From Diplonema papillatum (taxonomy: Eukaryota; Euglenozoa; Diplonemea; Diplonemida; Diplonemidae), in the NCBI GenBank assembly GCA_030068145.1, contig JAPJBO010000169.1, forward strand, positions 124,001-188,000: 64,000 bases of DNA. The letters are read 5' to 3'. Below, piece by piece: positions 44,432-53,545 of the stretch (positions within the stretch are counted from its first letter, which is position 1; the number at the start of each line of letters is the position of its first letter). The position numbers and the translations under genes are program-made. The notes beneath the pieces are model-generated. The model had not been told where the DNA came from and searched no databases. It saw nothing but the letters and a program-made list of their open reading frames with translations.

Positions 44432-45447
44432 AGCTCGTCACTCGCACAACCGCGGCTGATACAAAACTAATGATGATGATGACGGGAAGAGAGAGTTGTT
44501 TTCGTTGAACGCAGTGCCTGATCGTTTTTTACGCAAAGCTGGATTCAGGACGCAAGTGAAAACGCCACGGTTTGCGGCGACGAGCTTCTCATTTCCTCCA
44601 ACATGTCATACCTTTTAAGAAGGCCGCGAGAGTCGGCTGAGCCGGGAGCTACCGGAGAAGGTGTGTATGTGCTTAGGTATTACAACCTGGTTCGATTGCG
44701 GGATAATAAAACCTCGGGGATAAAAGACTGCGTGTTTTTCCCGTTCAATAAAAAAAAAAGGGCGGGGGGAAGGACGGCAGGGGAGGAGGTGAGGAAGAAG
44801 CAGGAAGCAGAGCAAGAGTGTGTGCTTTTGGATTCCCCACCGACTCCGCCAAACACAAAACCAACAAGGGACAGGCAGCGGGGGAAAACAGAAACAAACC
44901 CAGGAGCGCGCAGACAGGAGAGAACAGGGCTAGCCAAGCCGAAGGGGGAGGGGTTCACCCTCAAACCACCAACGACAGGAACAGCAACGGCGATCGACCT
45001 CACACTGAAGGAAGAGCAAGTGAGGGACGGATTGAGGAAGTGCCGAGCGGAGTTGGCGGACCCCCCACCGAAGGCAGGCCGACAGGGGGGAGCAGTAGCG
45101 TGGTGCAGGCGTGAAGGGGAAAGGGGCAAAAAACAACAAACAAACACAGGAGCAGGTGGGCAAGAGGGGCCGGCGTGAGCCGTCACTCTTGATGCGATCA
45201 CCCCCGGCCTAGCCAGCCAAACCTCTCATTCGGTGCGTGCGAAGAGGGGGGGGGTGGTTGCGGAGGAGTTGCGCCCTCCGCCTTCGGCAGTACCCAACGG
45301 GGCGCGCACGGAGAGTTTTAGTGGGTAGACGTCCTTGACCCCCCCGGAGCCAGAGCCAAAGACCAGGAAGGACGGAGTCCCACACTCCTCAGGTTGGCCC
45401 CTGAGGGACGTGCGTCAAGCATTTCTCTTCGATACCAAAAAAAAAAA
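44432..45447. other. 1-kb segment between two B repeats, function unknown
   Basis: A plus frame at 44603-45178 (191 codons, basic, Lys/Arg/Gly/Thr-rich) and an opposing minus frame have no motif. The first 100 bp (gctgatacaaaactaatgatg...ggattcaggacgc) recurs at 50810-50890. Flanking by B repeats suggests it may be internal sequence of a degraded or non-autonomous YR element. Confidence 0.3.
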
Positions 45448-45586
45448 TAATAAAATCCTCACTCCTATGCTTGTGTCTGTCACTCTCGTCCTCCGCTCCT
45501 GCTCTGCTTGCCGCGCGCAGTATAGTTGGAGCAAAAGGTGAAGCCAGAAAGCTGTTAATCTTGCTGCTGACCACATGAAGTGGTGC
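45448..45586 (-). repeat. Split direct repeat B2 (3' end of element)
   Basis: 139 bp identical to B1, separated from A2 by 26 bp. In the element it is the distal 3' end. Confidence 0.9.
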
Positions 45587-45612
45587 CACGGGAACTCCGA
45601 AGAAAAATGAAG

Positions 45613-45729
45613 CAAGTGGGAAAGGAGGGAGGGGAAGCAAGCTACTTTGTTCCTCTGGACGGATTGGGAGCGGCAAACCTGTCGTTCGGATTATTATTAG
45701 TCTTCAAAGAAACAAGTTTCTTTTCCTAC
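45613..45729 (-). repeat. Split direct repeat A2
   Basis: 117 bp matching A1 (49361-49477) with one difference, directly abutting B1. Confidence 0.9.
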
Positions 45730-45868
45730 TAATAAAATCCTCACTCCTATGCTTGTGTCTGTCACTCTCGTCCTCCGCTCCTGCTCTGCTTGCCGCGCGC
45801 AGTATAGTTGGAGCAAAAGGTGAAGCCAGAAAGCTGTTAATCTTGCTGCTGACCACATGAAGTGGTGC
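45730..45868 (-). repeat. Split direct repeat B1
   Basis: 139 bp, 129 bp downstream of the RT/RNase H stop and directly abutting A2. Confidence 0.9.
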
Positions 45869-45996
45869 ATCCCTGCGCGTAGTCGCTTGTGTGAAGTCAC
45901 TACAAACAGTTCCCGGGCGTGAATAAAAAAGAAATTATGACGTGAGAAAGAAATATGATGCGAATAACAGTCTCGAGGACGGATGAGAGGTCCTCA

Positions 45997-48417
45997 CTAC
46001 TTCGGAACCTGACGAGACAGCGCGTCGGCCAGCTGTTCTTTGGTGCTAACCAACCTCAGCTCGATGCTCGAACCCTGGAGACGTGCTGCTCTCTTGACTC
46101 TCCGTAGGATCCGGGCTGTCAGCGGGTCCTTGCAACGTCCCCTCTTGAAAGCGTAAACACATATCGAGTTGTCTACGAAAGCCCGAATGCTCACGGGGGA
46201 GCGGACCCGGCGCAGCAGCTTCTCCACCCCTGTCAGAAGGGCCAGCGCCTCCAGACGATGGATCGGGTGCTTTGCCTCCAACGGTGTCCAGGCACCCCAC
46301 GAAGAGAACAACCCGCGCGACAGGGCTCCCCAGCCAGTTGTCGACGCGTCAGTCCAAAGCTCGCACAGCCTATGTTGTTCGGCCTGCGGTATCCGTTTCC
46401 ACCCGGCTATGGCACGTCGCAGTCTCCGCAGAGTTGACACGAGCGACGGCCACGGAGTGTACGGGGAGTCCCACAGGGCTGGTCGCTCATGCAGTAGCCT
46501 GCCGACCCTGGACTGAAACAGGCTCAAGACAGGGAAGTCCCATCCATCCATTCCTAGAAAATACAAATAAAAATTGCACACGCCCAGAACCCGGTAGATG
46601 TCTCTGAAGGACGAGCCTCCTGAAACCGCGTCTATGGCCGGGCCGAGAGCGGTGGTGACGCTGCGCGGCGCGCGGATCCTATTGGACGGGAGGTCGACAT
46701 CCAAACCGAGCCACTGGACGCGCTCGGCCGGACCCTGTTGGACTGGCTTGGTCTCGAGTCCCACGTATTCCGCCGTACGGGTCCAGGCGTCCCAGAGCTC
46801 TGCCATGCCAGACTTGTCACGGGCCGAAAGAAAAAAGTTGTCCACCCAGGGCGTCACTCTGCCCGAGGCGCAATTTGTCGTGACATAGCTGCTGACCATG
46901 TCCGAGAACGATGTGGCAACCGCCATCGATACGTTCCAACCCATAGGCATCACCTCCATCTGGAACTTGCCATGAGGCAGGCGCATGCCGAAACAAGGAC
47001 GTATCCGTGGGTCCAGCTCGAACGCGTGGAAGAAGCTCAGGGCGTCTACTTCTAGCCCCACGTTAGCCGACCTTACTGTGTCCCAGATCTCCTCTCTCGA
47101 CGGGAGCGACGTGGCGGGGATTTGCTCTCTGGGCAGGTGGCCGTTCAACGTTTCCGGCCAGCAAATAAGCCTCCCCTCGTCAGTCCGACCCTTCTTCGCG
47201 ATGGTGAAGACCTTCATCTCGACGATCGGACTGGCGTGCGCCACCTTACGTGTGACGCTGGACATGGCGACGTCACGGGCGTGCCCAGGATGCAAGTCCG
47301 GCTTCCTGGTCAGAACACTCCGCCCCTTGAACGGACCAAAGAAACGGTAGAAGAAATCGTGGTCGCGAACCCACCTGGAGTCGTCCATCCATCTTCTGTG
47401 GCCGATAACTCCCGCGATTCGGTCGCAACGGTCGTATCGCAGCCTGGAGGGCGCCTTCTGCGCTATCCTCGCCGTCGGGGGCGCGGGGTCGCGCAATCGC
47501 TTGACGGCCTGGAACGTCGTAGGGTCCCACGAGAGCACGGCGTCGCTTAGAGAAAAATTTGCCGCGGCAAGTACATCGCGGACGGCCGGGGCAGGGTCAT
47601 CCCGGCGGGTGAGGGTTGACCGCTCGTTCACGGTTCCCTCTCTTCGTCGCCTGTCCCCGCGTCTGCGAGAGCGCGGCTGGCTCGGATCTGCTGACGTCGG
47701 TGAGCAAGCGGGGCGTACCGGATGAGCCCCGTCAGGGTGGCGTGCAACGTCAGCGTCCGCACTGACTCGGCTGACGCGTGTTTTAAAGCGAACTGAGCCG
47801 CGCCCCGGCGGATGCTGTGTCCGCTGTACGTCTTGGGGAGGAGGCTCGCGAATCTCGCTGTCGTCCAATCGCCCCCCAGCGTATCGGTCGGGGCCAGCAA
47901 CCGCAGGTGCCGCTCCACGAACTCGCGCCACGGGCCCGTCCTCACCGTCGTCACAACGCCGATGTTGCGCCAGTCTTTGCGCTGCCTCCAGCTCAGCTCC
48001 ATCAGCTCCCCTTTCAATGTCACGTCCGATGCAGGGGTCCGCCGCACGTCTCCGATCCGGCTGCAGGTCAGCCACGCTATGGCGAATACCGCTGCGGCCT
48101 TCGGAGGTGCTCGCTGAACGACGTCCCACATGAGCCTCTTCGAGATCGGGCGAGCCTGGTCCCTCGGCTGTTCCACCTTCATCTTCGCCAGCCCCTTGAG
48201 GACCATCCGGAGACGAGGGTCCTCCAAAGTGACCCCCTGGAGCTTCAGAGCGGCGGTGACGTTGCCCATCTCTGTCAGGATGGAGGAAGCCTTCAGCCCG
48301 TCGGCCTGCATCCATCCGATCCAACTCAGGACCTGGTCCGCCACGGTTGCGCCCAGGAGGTCCACTTTCCGCACGTACCGCCTCCACTTCGCGTGGGTGT
48401 AGGCGATGTTCTGCCAC
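45997..48417 (-). CDS. Reverse transcriptase-RNase H of the YR retrotransposon
   Basis: Open frame of 806 codons. The first 260 or so overlap the recombinase gene and read as low-complexity shadow, so the protein proper starts near 47640 (VNERSTLTRRDD). There is no ATG there, so it may be expressed by frameshift or re-initiation from the recombinase ORF, whose TGA overlaps this point. RT: motif A VDALSFFHAFEL, motif B region LPHGKFQMEVMPMGW, motif C WVDNFFLSA, with Asn replacing the second Asp of YxDD. RNase H: TDASTTGWGAL (D), HRLEALALL (E), AFVDNSICVYAF (D) and QLADALSRQ (D), all four acidic residues present. It primes and copies the element RNA. Ends with a stop 129 bp from B1. Confidence 0.88.
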   Translation of the reverse strand: MAEHRLHPREVEAVRAESGPPGRNRGGPGPELDRMDAGRRAEGFLHPDRDGQRHRRSEAPGGHFGGPSSPDGPQGAGEDEGGTAEGPGSPDLEEAHVGRRSASTSEGRSGIRHSVADLQPDRRRAADPCIGRDIERGADGAELEAAQRLAQHRRCDDGEDGPVARVRGAAPAVAGPDRYAGGRLDDSEIREPPPQDVQRTQHPPGRGSVRFKTRVSRVSADADVARHPDGAHPVRPACSPTSADPSQPRSRRRGDRRRREGTVNERSTLTRRDDPAPAVRDVLAAANFSLSDAVLSWDPTTFQAVKRLRDPAPPTARIAQKAPSRLRYDRCDRIAGVIGHRRWMDDSRWVRDHDFFYRFFGPFKGRSVLTRKPDLHPGHARDVAMSSVTRKVAHASPIVEMKVFTIAKKGRTDEGRLICWPETLNGHLPREQIPATSLPSREEIWDTVRSANVGLEVDALSFFHAFELDPRIRPCFGMRLPHGKFQMEVMPMGWNVSMAVATSFSDMVSSYVTTNCASGRVTPWVDNFFLSARDKSGMAELWDAWTRTAEYVGLETKPVQQGPAERVQWLGLDVDLPSNRIRAPRSVTTALGPAIDAVSGGSSFRDIYRVLGVCNFYLYFLGMDGWDFPVLSLFQSRVGRLLHERPALWDSPYTPWPSLVSTLRRLRRAIAGWKRIPQAEQHRLCELWTDASTTGWGALSRGLFSSWGAWTPLEAKHPIHRLEALALLTGVEKLLRRVRSPVSIRAFVDNSICVYAFKRGRCKDPLTARILRRVKRAARLQGSSIELRLVSTKEQLADALSRQVPK

Positions 48418-48671
48418 GTGCTGTCGGCGTACGCGGCGTCGATGATGTCGAGCAGGGCCCGCTGGACCTTCGCACCCGGGATGTGTGCGATTTCCTTCAG
48501 CGGGCGTCCCCTGCGCGTCCGGCGGTCGTCCCGCGGCCCGCTCGCTTGGCCGCCGGCCCTCCGGGGGGGTTCTTCGAATGGGCAGTCACCAAGAAGGACG
48601 GCTGCCCTTGCTGCCTTTTCCTCCTGTGCCCTTTCCGCCTTTGCCGCCTTTTCCGTATCCACGCCGTACAT
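47628..48671 (-). CDS. Tyrosine recombinase of the YR retrotransposon
   Basis: Integrates the circular DNA form by site-specific recombination. The frame is open from 48770; the first ATG is at 48671 (MYGVDTEKAAK), giving 347 residues and overlapping the gag 3' end by about 85 nt in another frame. N-terminal SAM-like/core-binding part around TWQNIAYTHAKWRRYVRKV. Catalytic part: Arg I in WLTCSRIGDVRR, HxxR in YSGHSIRRGAAQFAL, and the final HATLTGLIRYAPL with the Tyr nucleophile. All key residues are present, so it looks functional. The reverse strand and the overlapping RT frame are also open because of high GC. Confidence 0.9.
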   Translation of the reverse strand: MYGVDTEKAAKAERAQEEKAARAAVLLGDCPFEEPPRRAGGQASGPRDDRRTRRGRPLKEIAHIPGAKVQRALLDIIDAAYADSTWQNIAYTHAKWRRYVRKVDLLGATVADQVLSWIGWMQADGLKASSILTEMGNVTAALKLQGVTLEDPRLRMVLKGLAKMKVEQPRDQARPISKRLMWDVVQRAPPKAAAVFAIAWLTCSRIGDVRRTPASDVTLKGELMELSWRQRKDWRNIGVVTTVRTGPWREFVERHLRLLAPTDTLGGDWTTARFASLLPKTYSGHSIRRGAAQFALKHASAESVRTLTLHATLTGLIRYAPLAHRRQQIRASRALADAGTGDEEREP

Positions 48672-49341
48672 ACGGCGGGGCGCCCTTACCCGAGCCGCGA
48701 CTGGCCTGGGTCTTCTTCGTCTCCTTCCTCTGCCGGTCGACCTCCTTGTCGACGTCCTCGACCAACTCACGAATGTCGGACGGGTAGTCCGCCCACCGCG
48801 CCTTCTTTTCGACGGCCTGCACGGCGCGCTGGTCGAGCTTCCGCTTGATCAGCGCGCGGATCTCGTCGTCGATGACTTCCTGCACGAGGGCGTCCTCGAT
48901 CTTGGGAGTTAGCTTGCGGATGCGGGCGAACCGCTCCTCCGCCTCCCGCTTCGCGGCCCGGGCCCGGAACGTCTCCGGTCCCCACTCGCGATGGGCCGTG
49001 TCGTAGAACAGCCACGGGTCTCGCAGCCAGTTGAACGAGCTGGCGGCCTCGGATGCGGTCGGCGGCGGCGGGGTCCTCCACACCGGCTTCCTGTTTGCGG
49101 GCAGGGCTGCTCGTGCCGGTGCTTCACCCTCCGCCTCGTCGGAGTCATCTTCGTCCTCGTCGCTGTCGCCATCATCGGCGTCTTCCGCGCGCGCCTCCTC
49201 CCCGTCTTTCTCTGCCAGAATCCTGGCCTGCAGCTCCCGCTTTCGCTGGATCCCGGCGACTACCACACCGAGTTCCGCGGCCAGCGCTTTCAGCTCGACC
49301 ACGGTCAGTCCGGCCAAGTAAGCCTCGGTGACTTTCGGCAT
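48586..49341 (-). CDS. Gag-like protein of the YR retrotransposon
   Basis: 251 residues from the ATG at 49341, 20 bp downstream of A1. N-terminal helix-extension-helix resembling a SAP DNA-binding fold (LTVVELKALAAELGV through LQARILAEK). Then an acidic stretch (about residues 45-72, DDGDSDEDEDDSDEAEGE), a charged helical middle (about 110-210) and a Gly/Lys/Arg-rich tail (RRGYGKGGKGGKGTGGKG) likely to bind nucleic acid. No CCHC knuckle. The role as particle or RNA-binding protein is inferred from position as first ORF. Confidence 0.8.
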   Translation of the reverse strand: MPKVTEAYLAGLTVVELKALAAELGVVVAGIQRKRELQARILAEKDGEEARAEDADDGDSDEDEDDSDEAEGEAPARAALPANRKPVWRTPPPPTASEAASSFNWLRDPWLFYDTAHREWGPETFRARAAKREAEERFARIRKLTPKIEDALVQEVIDDEIRALIKRKLDQRAVQAVEKKARWADYPSDIRELVEDVDKEVDRQRKETKKTQASRGSGKGAPPYVRRGYGKGGKGGKGTGGKGSKGSRPSW

Positions 49342-49360
49342 CGTCGATGGGAAGTGCGAA

Positions 49361-49477
49361 CAAGTGGGAAGGGAGGGAGGGGAAGCAAGCTACTTTGTTC
49401 CTCTGGACGGATTGGGAGCGGCAAACCTGTCGTTCGGATTATTATTAGTCTTCAAAGAAACAAGTTTCTTTTCCTAC
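49361..49477 (-). repeat. Split direct repeat A1 (5' end of element)
   Basis: 117 bp, the upstream terminus of the YR element, 18 bp from the end of DCP1 exon 3. Likely holds the element promoter (inference). Confidence 0.9.
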
Positions 49478-49495
49478 AAAAAAAAAAAGACGCAC

Positions 49496-51599
49496 CTTCA
49501 TGACGGCCAGCCGCAGCTCGTTGATGTCTGGCCCCGGCCGCCAGCCGCCGGGCCCGTGGATGGGCGGCGAGACGGAGATGTTGCCCATGACCTCCGCGAT
49601 CGACGCGCCACCGGCTTTTTGCGGGCCGGCGGACCCGCCGCGCGATGGTGACGCCGACTCGGACTGCGCCGGCCGCCACACGCCGGGCGCCGCTCCGCGC
49701 GCCGCGGCGCGGCCAGGGGTGTGGTTGAACACACTCGGGCTCGGCGGGAAGGCGGTCGCAGACCCTGGGGTCGGGATGGGCGGCGGGGCGCGGGACGCGG
49801 AGCCTTGCCGCTCGAGCGCCGCGCCGCTGAAGCTGCCGCAGCTCATCGGCGTAGGGATGCCCGGGGGGTGCGCCGGGCGGGCCGGGAGGCTGCCGGGGGT
49901 CGCGATCGGCGGGGGAACCGCCAGGGGTGACGCGTGTTGCTTTCCGGATGCGTTCAGCCCCGTCGCGGAGCCCTTCGGGGTGAAGCTGAGGCCGGCGTCT
50001 GCGCCGCCGTTGCTCGCCGGCTGGCTCGGGAACCCGGCGGCGACGGTCGAAGACCCGTTTCCGCTGCGCAGGCTGCCCGGGGTGGCAATGGGGGCCGGCA
50101 CCGCGGCCCGAGCGGGCAGCCCCGCGAGCACAATGGGCGGCGGCACCGGCGCGCCGTTGCCCCGCGGCGGCGGCGCCGCCGCCGCCTTCGCGGGCGCTGC
50201 CGTGACGGGCGTGGAGCCCGGGGTAGCGATGGGCGGCGGCGCGCGTGACTTGCTGCTCTGCTCGGACGCGGCCGAGCGGGCCGATGCGGGGGCTGCGGGG
50301 GCGGCTGCTTGGCCGTTGCCGGGCGCCGCCGTCGGCTTGCGCTCGATGCACTCTTGCATCGCCTTTTGCAGCTTGAGGCAGTTGGTGGCGGAGTCGAGTT
50401 GGATCGAACTCAGCACGAGCGACTTGCCGCGTTGCATCATAACGACTCGGTTGTCCTGGATCTGTGGGAGGCTTTTTAGAGTTACAGTTTTTTCTTGTGT
50501 TTCCGACGATCGTACAGATGGTGTCTTTTCGATATTTTGCTTATTTTCGTCAGACACGTTGCACATGCTGGGTGGTGGGTGGGTGGGGGTCGGGGTTGAA
50601 AGCTTCATTGAATCGGGCTACAGTTCAACTCAGCTGCTTGAACCAAGATGTCACTTTCACCCCGACATCAGCGTCACGTGCTGCAAAGTCGTCAATGAAA
50701 TGTCTACTTTTTGGGCGCCGGGTGCTTGCAAGAACGTGTTTCGAATGGTTGTGCGATCAACGCCGCACTGGTCCTGAGAGCTCGTCTATCGCACAGTCGC
50801 ACAGCCGGAGCTGATACAAACGCAGCATGATGATGATGGGAAGAGGGTTCTGATCGTTTAGGTGCTGAGCTAGATTCAGGACGCCAACTCCCGCACGATG
50901 TAGGGCCCGCAAGATTGCTGTACGAGGAACGAAGAGAAACACTGTAAACGCACACACCTGTATCTCGGGAGTGGGTGTCAGGGCTACGGACCATAGCAAC
51001 GCCTTGGAGGTCGCCACACCGACCTTTAAGCACGGCTCAGTGCTCCGCAGATACAGAACGCAGTAACCCTCGCTGTTCTCCTGTAGTGTGGTGTGTTGCA
51101 ATTATGCTTCGCCACGTGCGACTGTGGACATCGTGTTTCGCCGTCCCGTCCCACGTTCCGTGTCCTGGGACGATGGACGGGGCCCACTAAGATCATCGGC
51201 AGTTGGTTCGATTCGGCCTAGCCATTACGGCATAGGAACTCCGCAAGAACCACGCCGGGCATTCGAAAGCAAATGCGGGTTGCACCGTCCTACTCGAGAC
51301 GTCTTTTAGGAGTTCATAAGCACTACGCGTTGCTGGGAACCCGCAAGGTTGTACGTGCCGGGGGTCGTTAGGCTATTTTCCTTCCAAACACGCTTCCAGC
51401 GTTCTCTTTCGAGTGTACAAGTAATTGCCATCACGAAAAAGAGGGTGGTGAGAGTGCGGTGAAAAGACACGGAGCGTACCACAGGCTTCCAGTTTTGATC
51501 TTCATACGTCCAAGCGGTCGCCTTCCCGAATCCGAAGGCTTGGGTTACGGCAGGGTCGGAGAGCCTCAGCGTCTCGACTGGGTTCTTCAGAAACTCCAT
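49496..51599 (-). CDS. DCP1: mRNA-decapping enzyme subunit 1 homologue (EVH1/WH1 domain)
   Basis: Activator of the DCP2 decapping enzyme in cytoplasmic mRNA decay (P-bodies). Exons: 51599-51480, 51080-50958, 50461-49496, with donors gtacgc, gtgtgt and gtgcgt, and phase 0 throughout; 403 residues so far. The first 120 residues form the DCP1-type EVH1 domain: LRLSDPAVTQAF, ATAWTYEDQNWKPV, EGYCVLYLRSTEP (family pattern EGxLFVYKRxxEP), EIQIQDNRVVMM, and a last helix LKLQKAMQECI. A long Pro/Ala-rich tail holds repeats of (A/V)P(P/A)PI(A/P)TPGS. The exon ends LRLAVMK before a donor. The next intron holds the YR retrotransposon and I found no downstream exon, so the C-terminus is unknown. Unspliced reading would stop at 49445 inside the element. 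DCP1 is my reading of the domain, not a database result. Confidence 0.72.
50721..50776 (+). repeat. Dispersed repeat RepA copy (intronic, short)
   Basis: gcttgcaagaacgtgtttcg aatggt, then gatcaacgccgcactggtcc. Followed at 50810-50890 by the segment shared with 44458-44560. Confidence 0.55.
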
Positions 51600-51703
51600 C
51601 GCAAAAATGGGACGCCCCCTCCCCCCGGCCCACCAAGCGGAGGCTTTTCGGGCCAATCACGGCCAACTCGCGGCCCTTTCGGTTCAAAGGAGAAGGAAAA
51701 TAG

Positions 51704-51985
51704 TGTGTTGTGTGCCTGCTGGAAAGTGTTGTGTGCCTGCTGGAAAGTGTTGTGTGCCTGCTGGAAAGTGTTGTGTGCCTGCTGGAAAGTGTTGTGTGCC
51801 TGCTGGAAAGTGTTGTGTGCCTGCTGGAAAGTGTTGTGTGCCTGCTGGAAAGTGTTGTGTGCCTGCTGGAAAGTGTTGTGTGCCTGCTGGAAAGTGTTGT
51901 GTGCCTGCTGGAAAGTGTTGTGTGCCTGCTGGAAAGTGTTGTGTGCCTGCTGGAAAGTGTTGTGTGCCTGCTGGAAACAGTGTGT
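51704..51985 (+). repeat. 21-bp minisatellite (gtgttgtgtgcctgctggaaa)n, about 13 copies
   Basis: Nearly perfect units just upstream of the DCP1 start. A 21-nt period keeps every frame open, so the cysteine-rich and threonine-rich ORFs here are artefacts. Confidence 0.95.
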
Positions 51986-53077
51986 TGTGTGTCTGCTTGC
52001 TTTGGTGACGGGGCTCGCTTGTGCGCTCCATCCGTATTAGCAGGTTGAACTTGATATGCAGCACAATCGGTGACTGGCGGCATAGTTGGTGTGGCTATAC
52101 TAGTTGGCAGAGGTCGTAGTACGAAGTGCCAAAGCAGCGGAGGGCTTTGTTTTACCGTGATGGGCGCCTGCACCCGGCAATTCCGAAGTGTTGCGATTCA
52201 CCGAAGGACCTCCACCATTCCCAACCAGGATTCCTCTGTGCTGACAAAATCGTTTTCGTTCCACCCTCCCTGCTGTTTGCAGCCCTCGCGCTGGTTATCA
52301 TCGCTAGCTTTGTTTCCGCCGCTTTGGCGTTCCCATCCTGGCCCCGGTGCCGTGTTCCTACGGGCAATAGCCTATTGTTCGCCGCGAATGAAGTTTCCTT
52401 ACCTTCCAGAAACCCTCATCCCAAAAACATCCGGGTCGACTTTGTTTCGACCGCTCGCGTCAGGTGCAAGGACAGAGCGGAGCCTATGCTGAGATGATTC
52501 TACAACAGGGGAAAGAATGGACGACAGCCACAGTGTACAGCTCCTGTTGGCGCTCTGTGCAAGGGTCAGGAGGGGCCGAACGTACGACCGACGTCCAAGA
52601 GCAAGCGACACAGAATACGGCAGGGTCGCGCTGGTTTCCGGGCTGGCCTCTCTGCGCTGAGAACGAAGAACGCCACAGAAAAAGTGCGTAGGTTTGTTGT
52701 TGTTGAAGCCTTCAAGCAACACCCCCCTCCCGAAAAACTGAGGTGTTTGGGCTTTGTTTTCCATGTCCCTACTACGGCAAGGACTAGCATCTGTATTTTT
52801 AGCACAAGTAGTGCTGCCTAGCTTGGTTTGAAAGTTTACATTTTGTCTTGTAGCAAGCACGCGAGTGCTAGGTTTGAGGCCGGTCCAAACAAACCCGGGA
52901 TAAGAAGTTCTGAAGCGTCAGCGCCACCATGCAAAAGGCCATCCTGGAATGCCGGGCGGCCGGGGAACGCGAACTGCTGTGGGGAACGTCGAGAAAGCAG
53001 CAGCCGGATCCTCCGATCACAGTCGGAGCGTCCGTGGAAAAGGCTGGCGGCCGGGGAAGCGCTATGCAGGACCGTCG
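51986..53077. other. No gene recognised
   Basis: Frames of 75-153 codons on both strands with no motif. Possibly introns or 5' flank of DCP1 and the candidate exon at 53 kb. Confidence 0.35.
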
Positions 53078-53545
53078 TCATCCGGGGGACGCAGCGCGTG
53101 CAATCCGCCTGCAGGAGACGTCGAGAAGGCAAACGACGCAAAAGACGGCGGCGTCCCGCCTGTGCTCGGACCGGACGCCCACCGCCTTCTGCGCGAGGGC
53201 CAGCAACGCGGCGTGGGACGCTGTCGCCGCCACCGACCGCACGACATCGGACGCAATGCCGGGCAGACGCCGCTGCTGCTGCTGCTGCTGCCGCTGGTGG
53301 GCGCGGGACAACGGCGGCCGCAAGACGTGCCTTGCCAAGAGGTACAGCGGGTGCCTCCGGGAGCCCAGGACCCAGCCCACGGCGGCGAGGACCGCGCGCT
53401 TCCTCCACGGCAGGCGCGCCCGGCGCGCCGCCAGGACGGCCGCGCGCCGCGGCTTCGCCGCCTCGCCCGCCGAACCTTCGCCGCACGCTTCGTCGGTTCG
53501 AGGCAGGGCACTCGCGGATCCGAACCAGCTGGGTACCGCTGCCAT
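53078..53545 (-). CDS. Candidate GC-rich ORF or exon, unknown function
   Basis: 155 codons from an ATG in a good context (ccatgg) at 53545. The product is Ala/Arg-rich with a possible membrane or amphipathic segment (AVLAAVGWVLGSRRHPLYLL), a Gln run encoded by CAG repeats (about residues 86-91) and a helical end (ASHAALLALAQKAVGV). The GC and codon bias resemble the exons of the helical-repeat gene and DCP1. The other strand and frames are open too, so this could be chance. No family recognised. Confidence 0.3.
   Translation of the reverse strand: MAAVPSWFGSASALPRTDEACGEGSAGEAAKPRRAAVLAARRARLPWRKRAVLAAVGWVLGSRRHPLYLLARHVLRPPLSRAHQRQQQQQQRRLPGIASDVVRSVAATASHAALLALAQKAVGVRSEHRRDAAVFCVVCLLDVSCRRIARAASPG

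Larger units (their letters stand above)
45448..49477 (-). mobile_element. Complete tyrosine-recombinase (DIRS/Ngaro/VIPER-type) retrotransposon
   Basis: Read on the minus strand: A1 (49477-49361), gag, recombinase, RT/RNase H, B1 (45868-45730), A2 (45729-45613), B2 (45586-45448). A1 and A2 are 117 bp with one difference; B1 and B2 are 139 bp and identical by eye. The split direct repeat A1...B1-A2-B2 is the signature of PAT/Ngaro-like YR retrotransposons, which integrate through a circular intermediate. All three ORFs are open and the repeats near-identical, so it is probably a recent insertion. It lies between T-tracts within an intron of DCP1. The recombinase precedes RT, as described for VIPER rather than for DIRS1. 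Confidence 0.9.

Noticed and set aside
47640..48417. First 260 codons of the RT frame as real protein
   Set aside because: They overlap the well-supported recombinase and read as Gly/Arg/Asp low-complexity, as expected of a GC-rich shadow frame.
47817..48848. 343-codon plus-strand ORF opposite the recombinase
   Set aside because: Antisense shadow of recombinase and gag, whose motifs are clear on the minus strand.
49500..50777. 425-codon plus-strand ORF opposite DCP1
   Set aside because: Antisense of a Pro/Ala-rich exon. The minus frame continues a recognisable EVH1 domain across two introns.
51502..52173. Cysteine-rich and threonine-rich repeat proteins at the minisatellite
   Set aside because: A 21-bp unit keeps several frames open on both strands. 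No start context or splice pattern.
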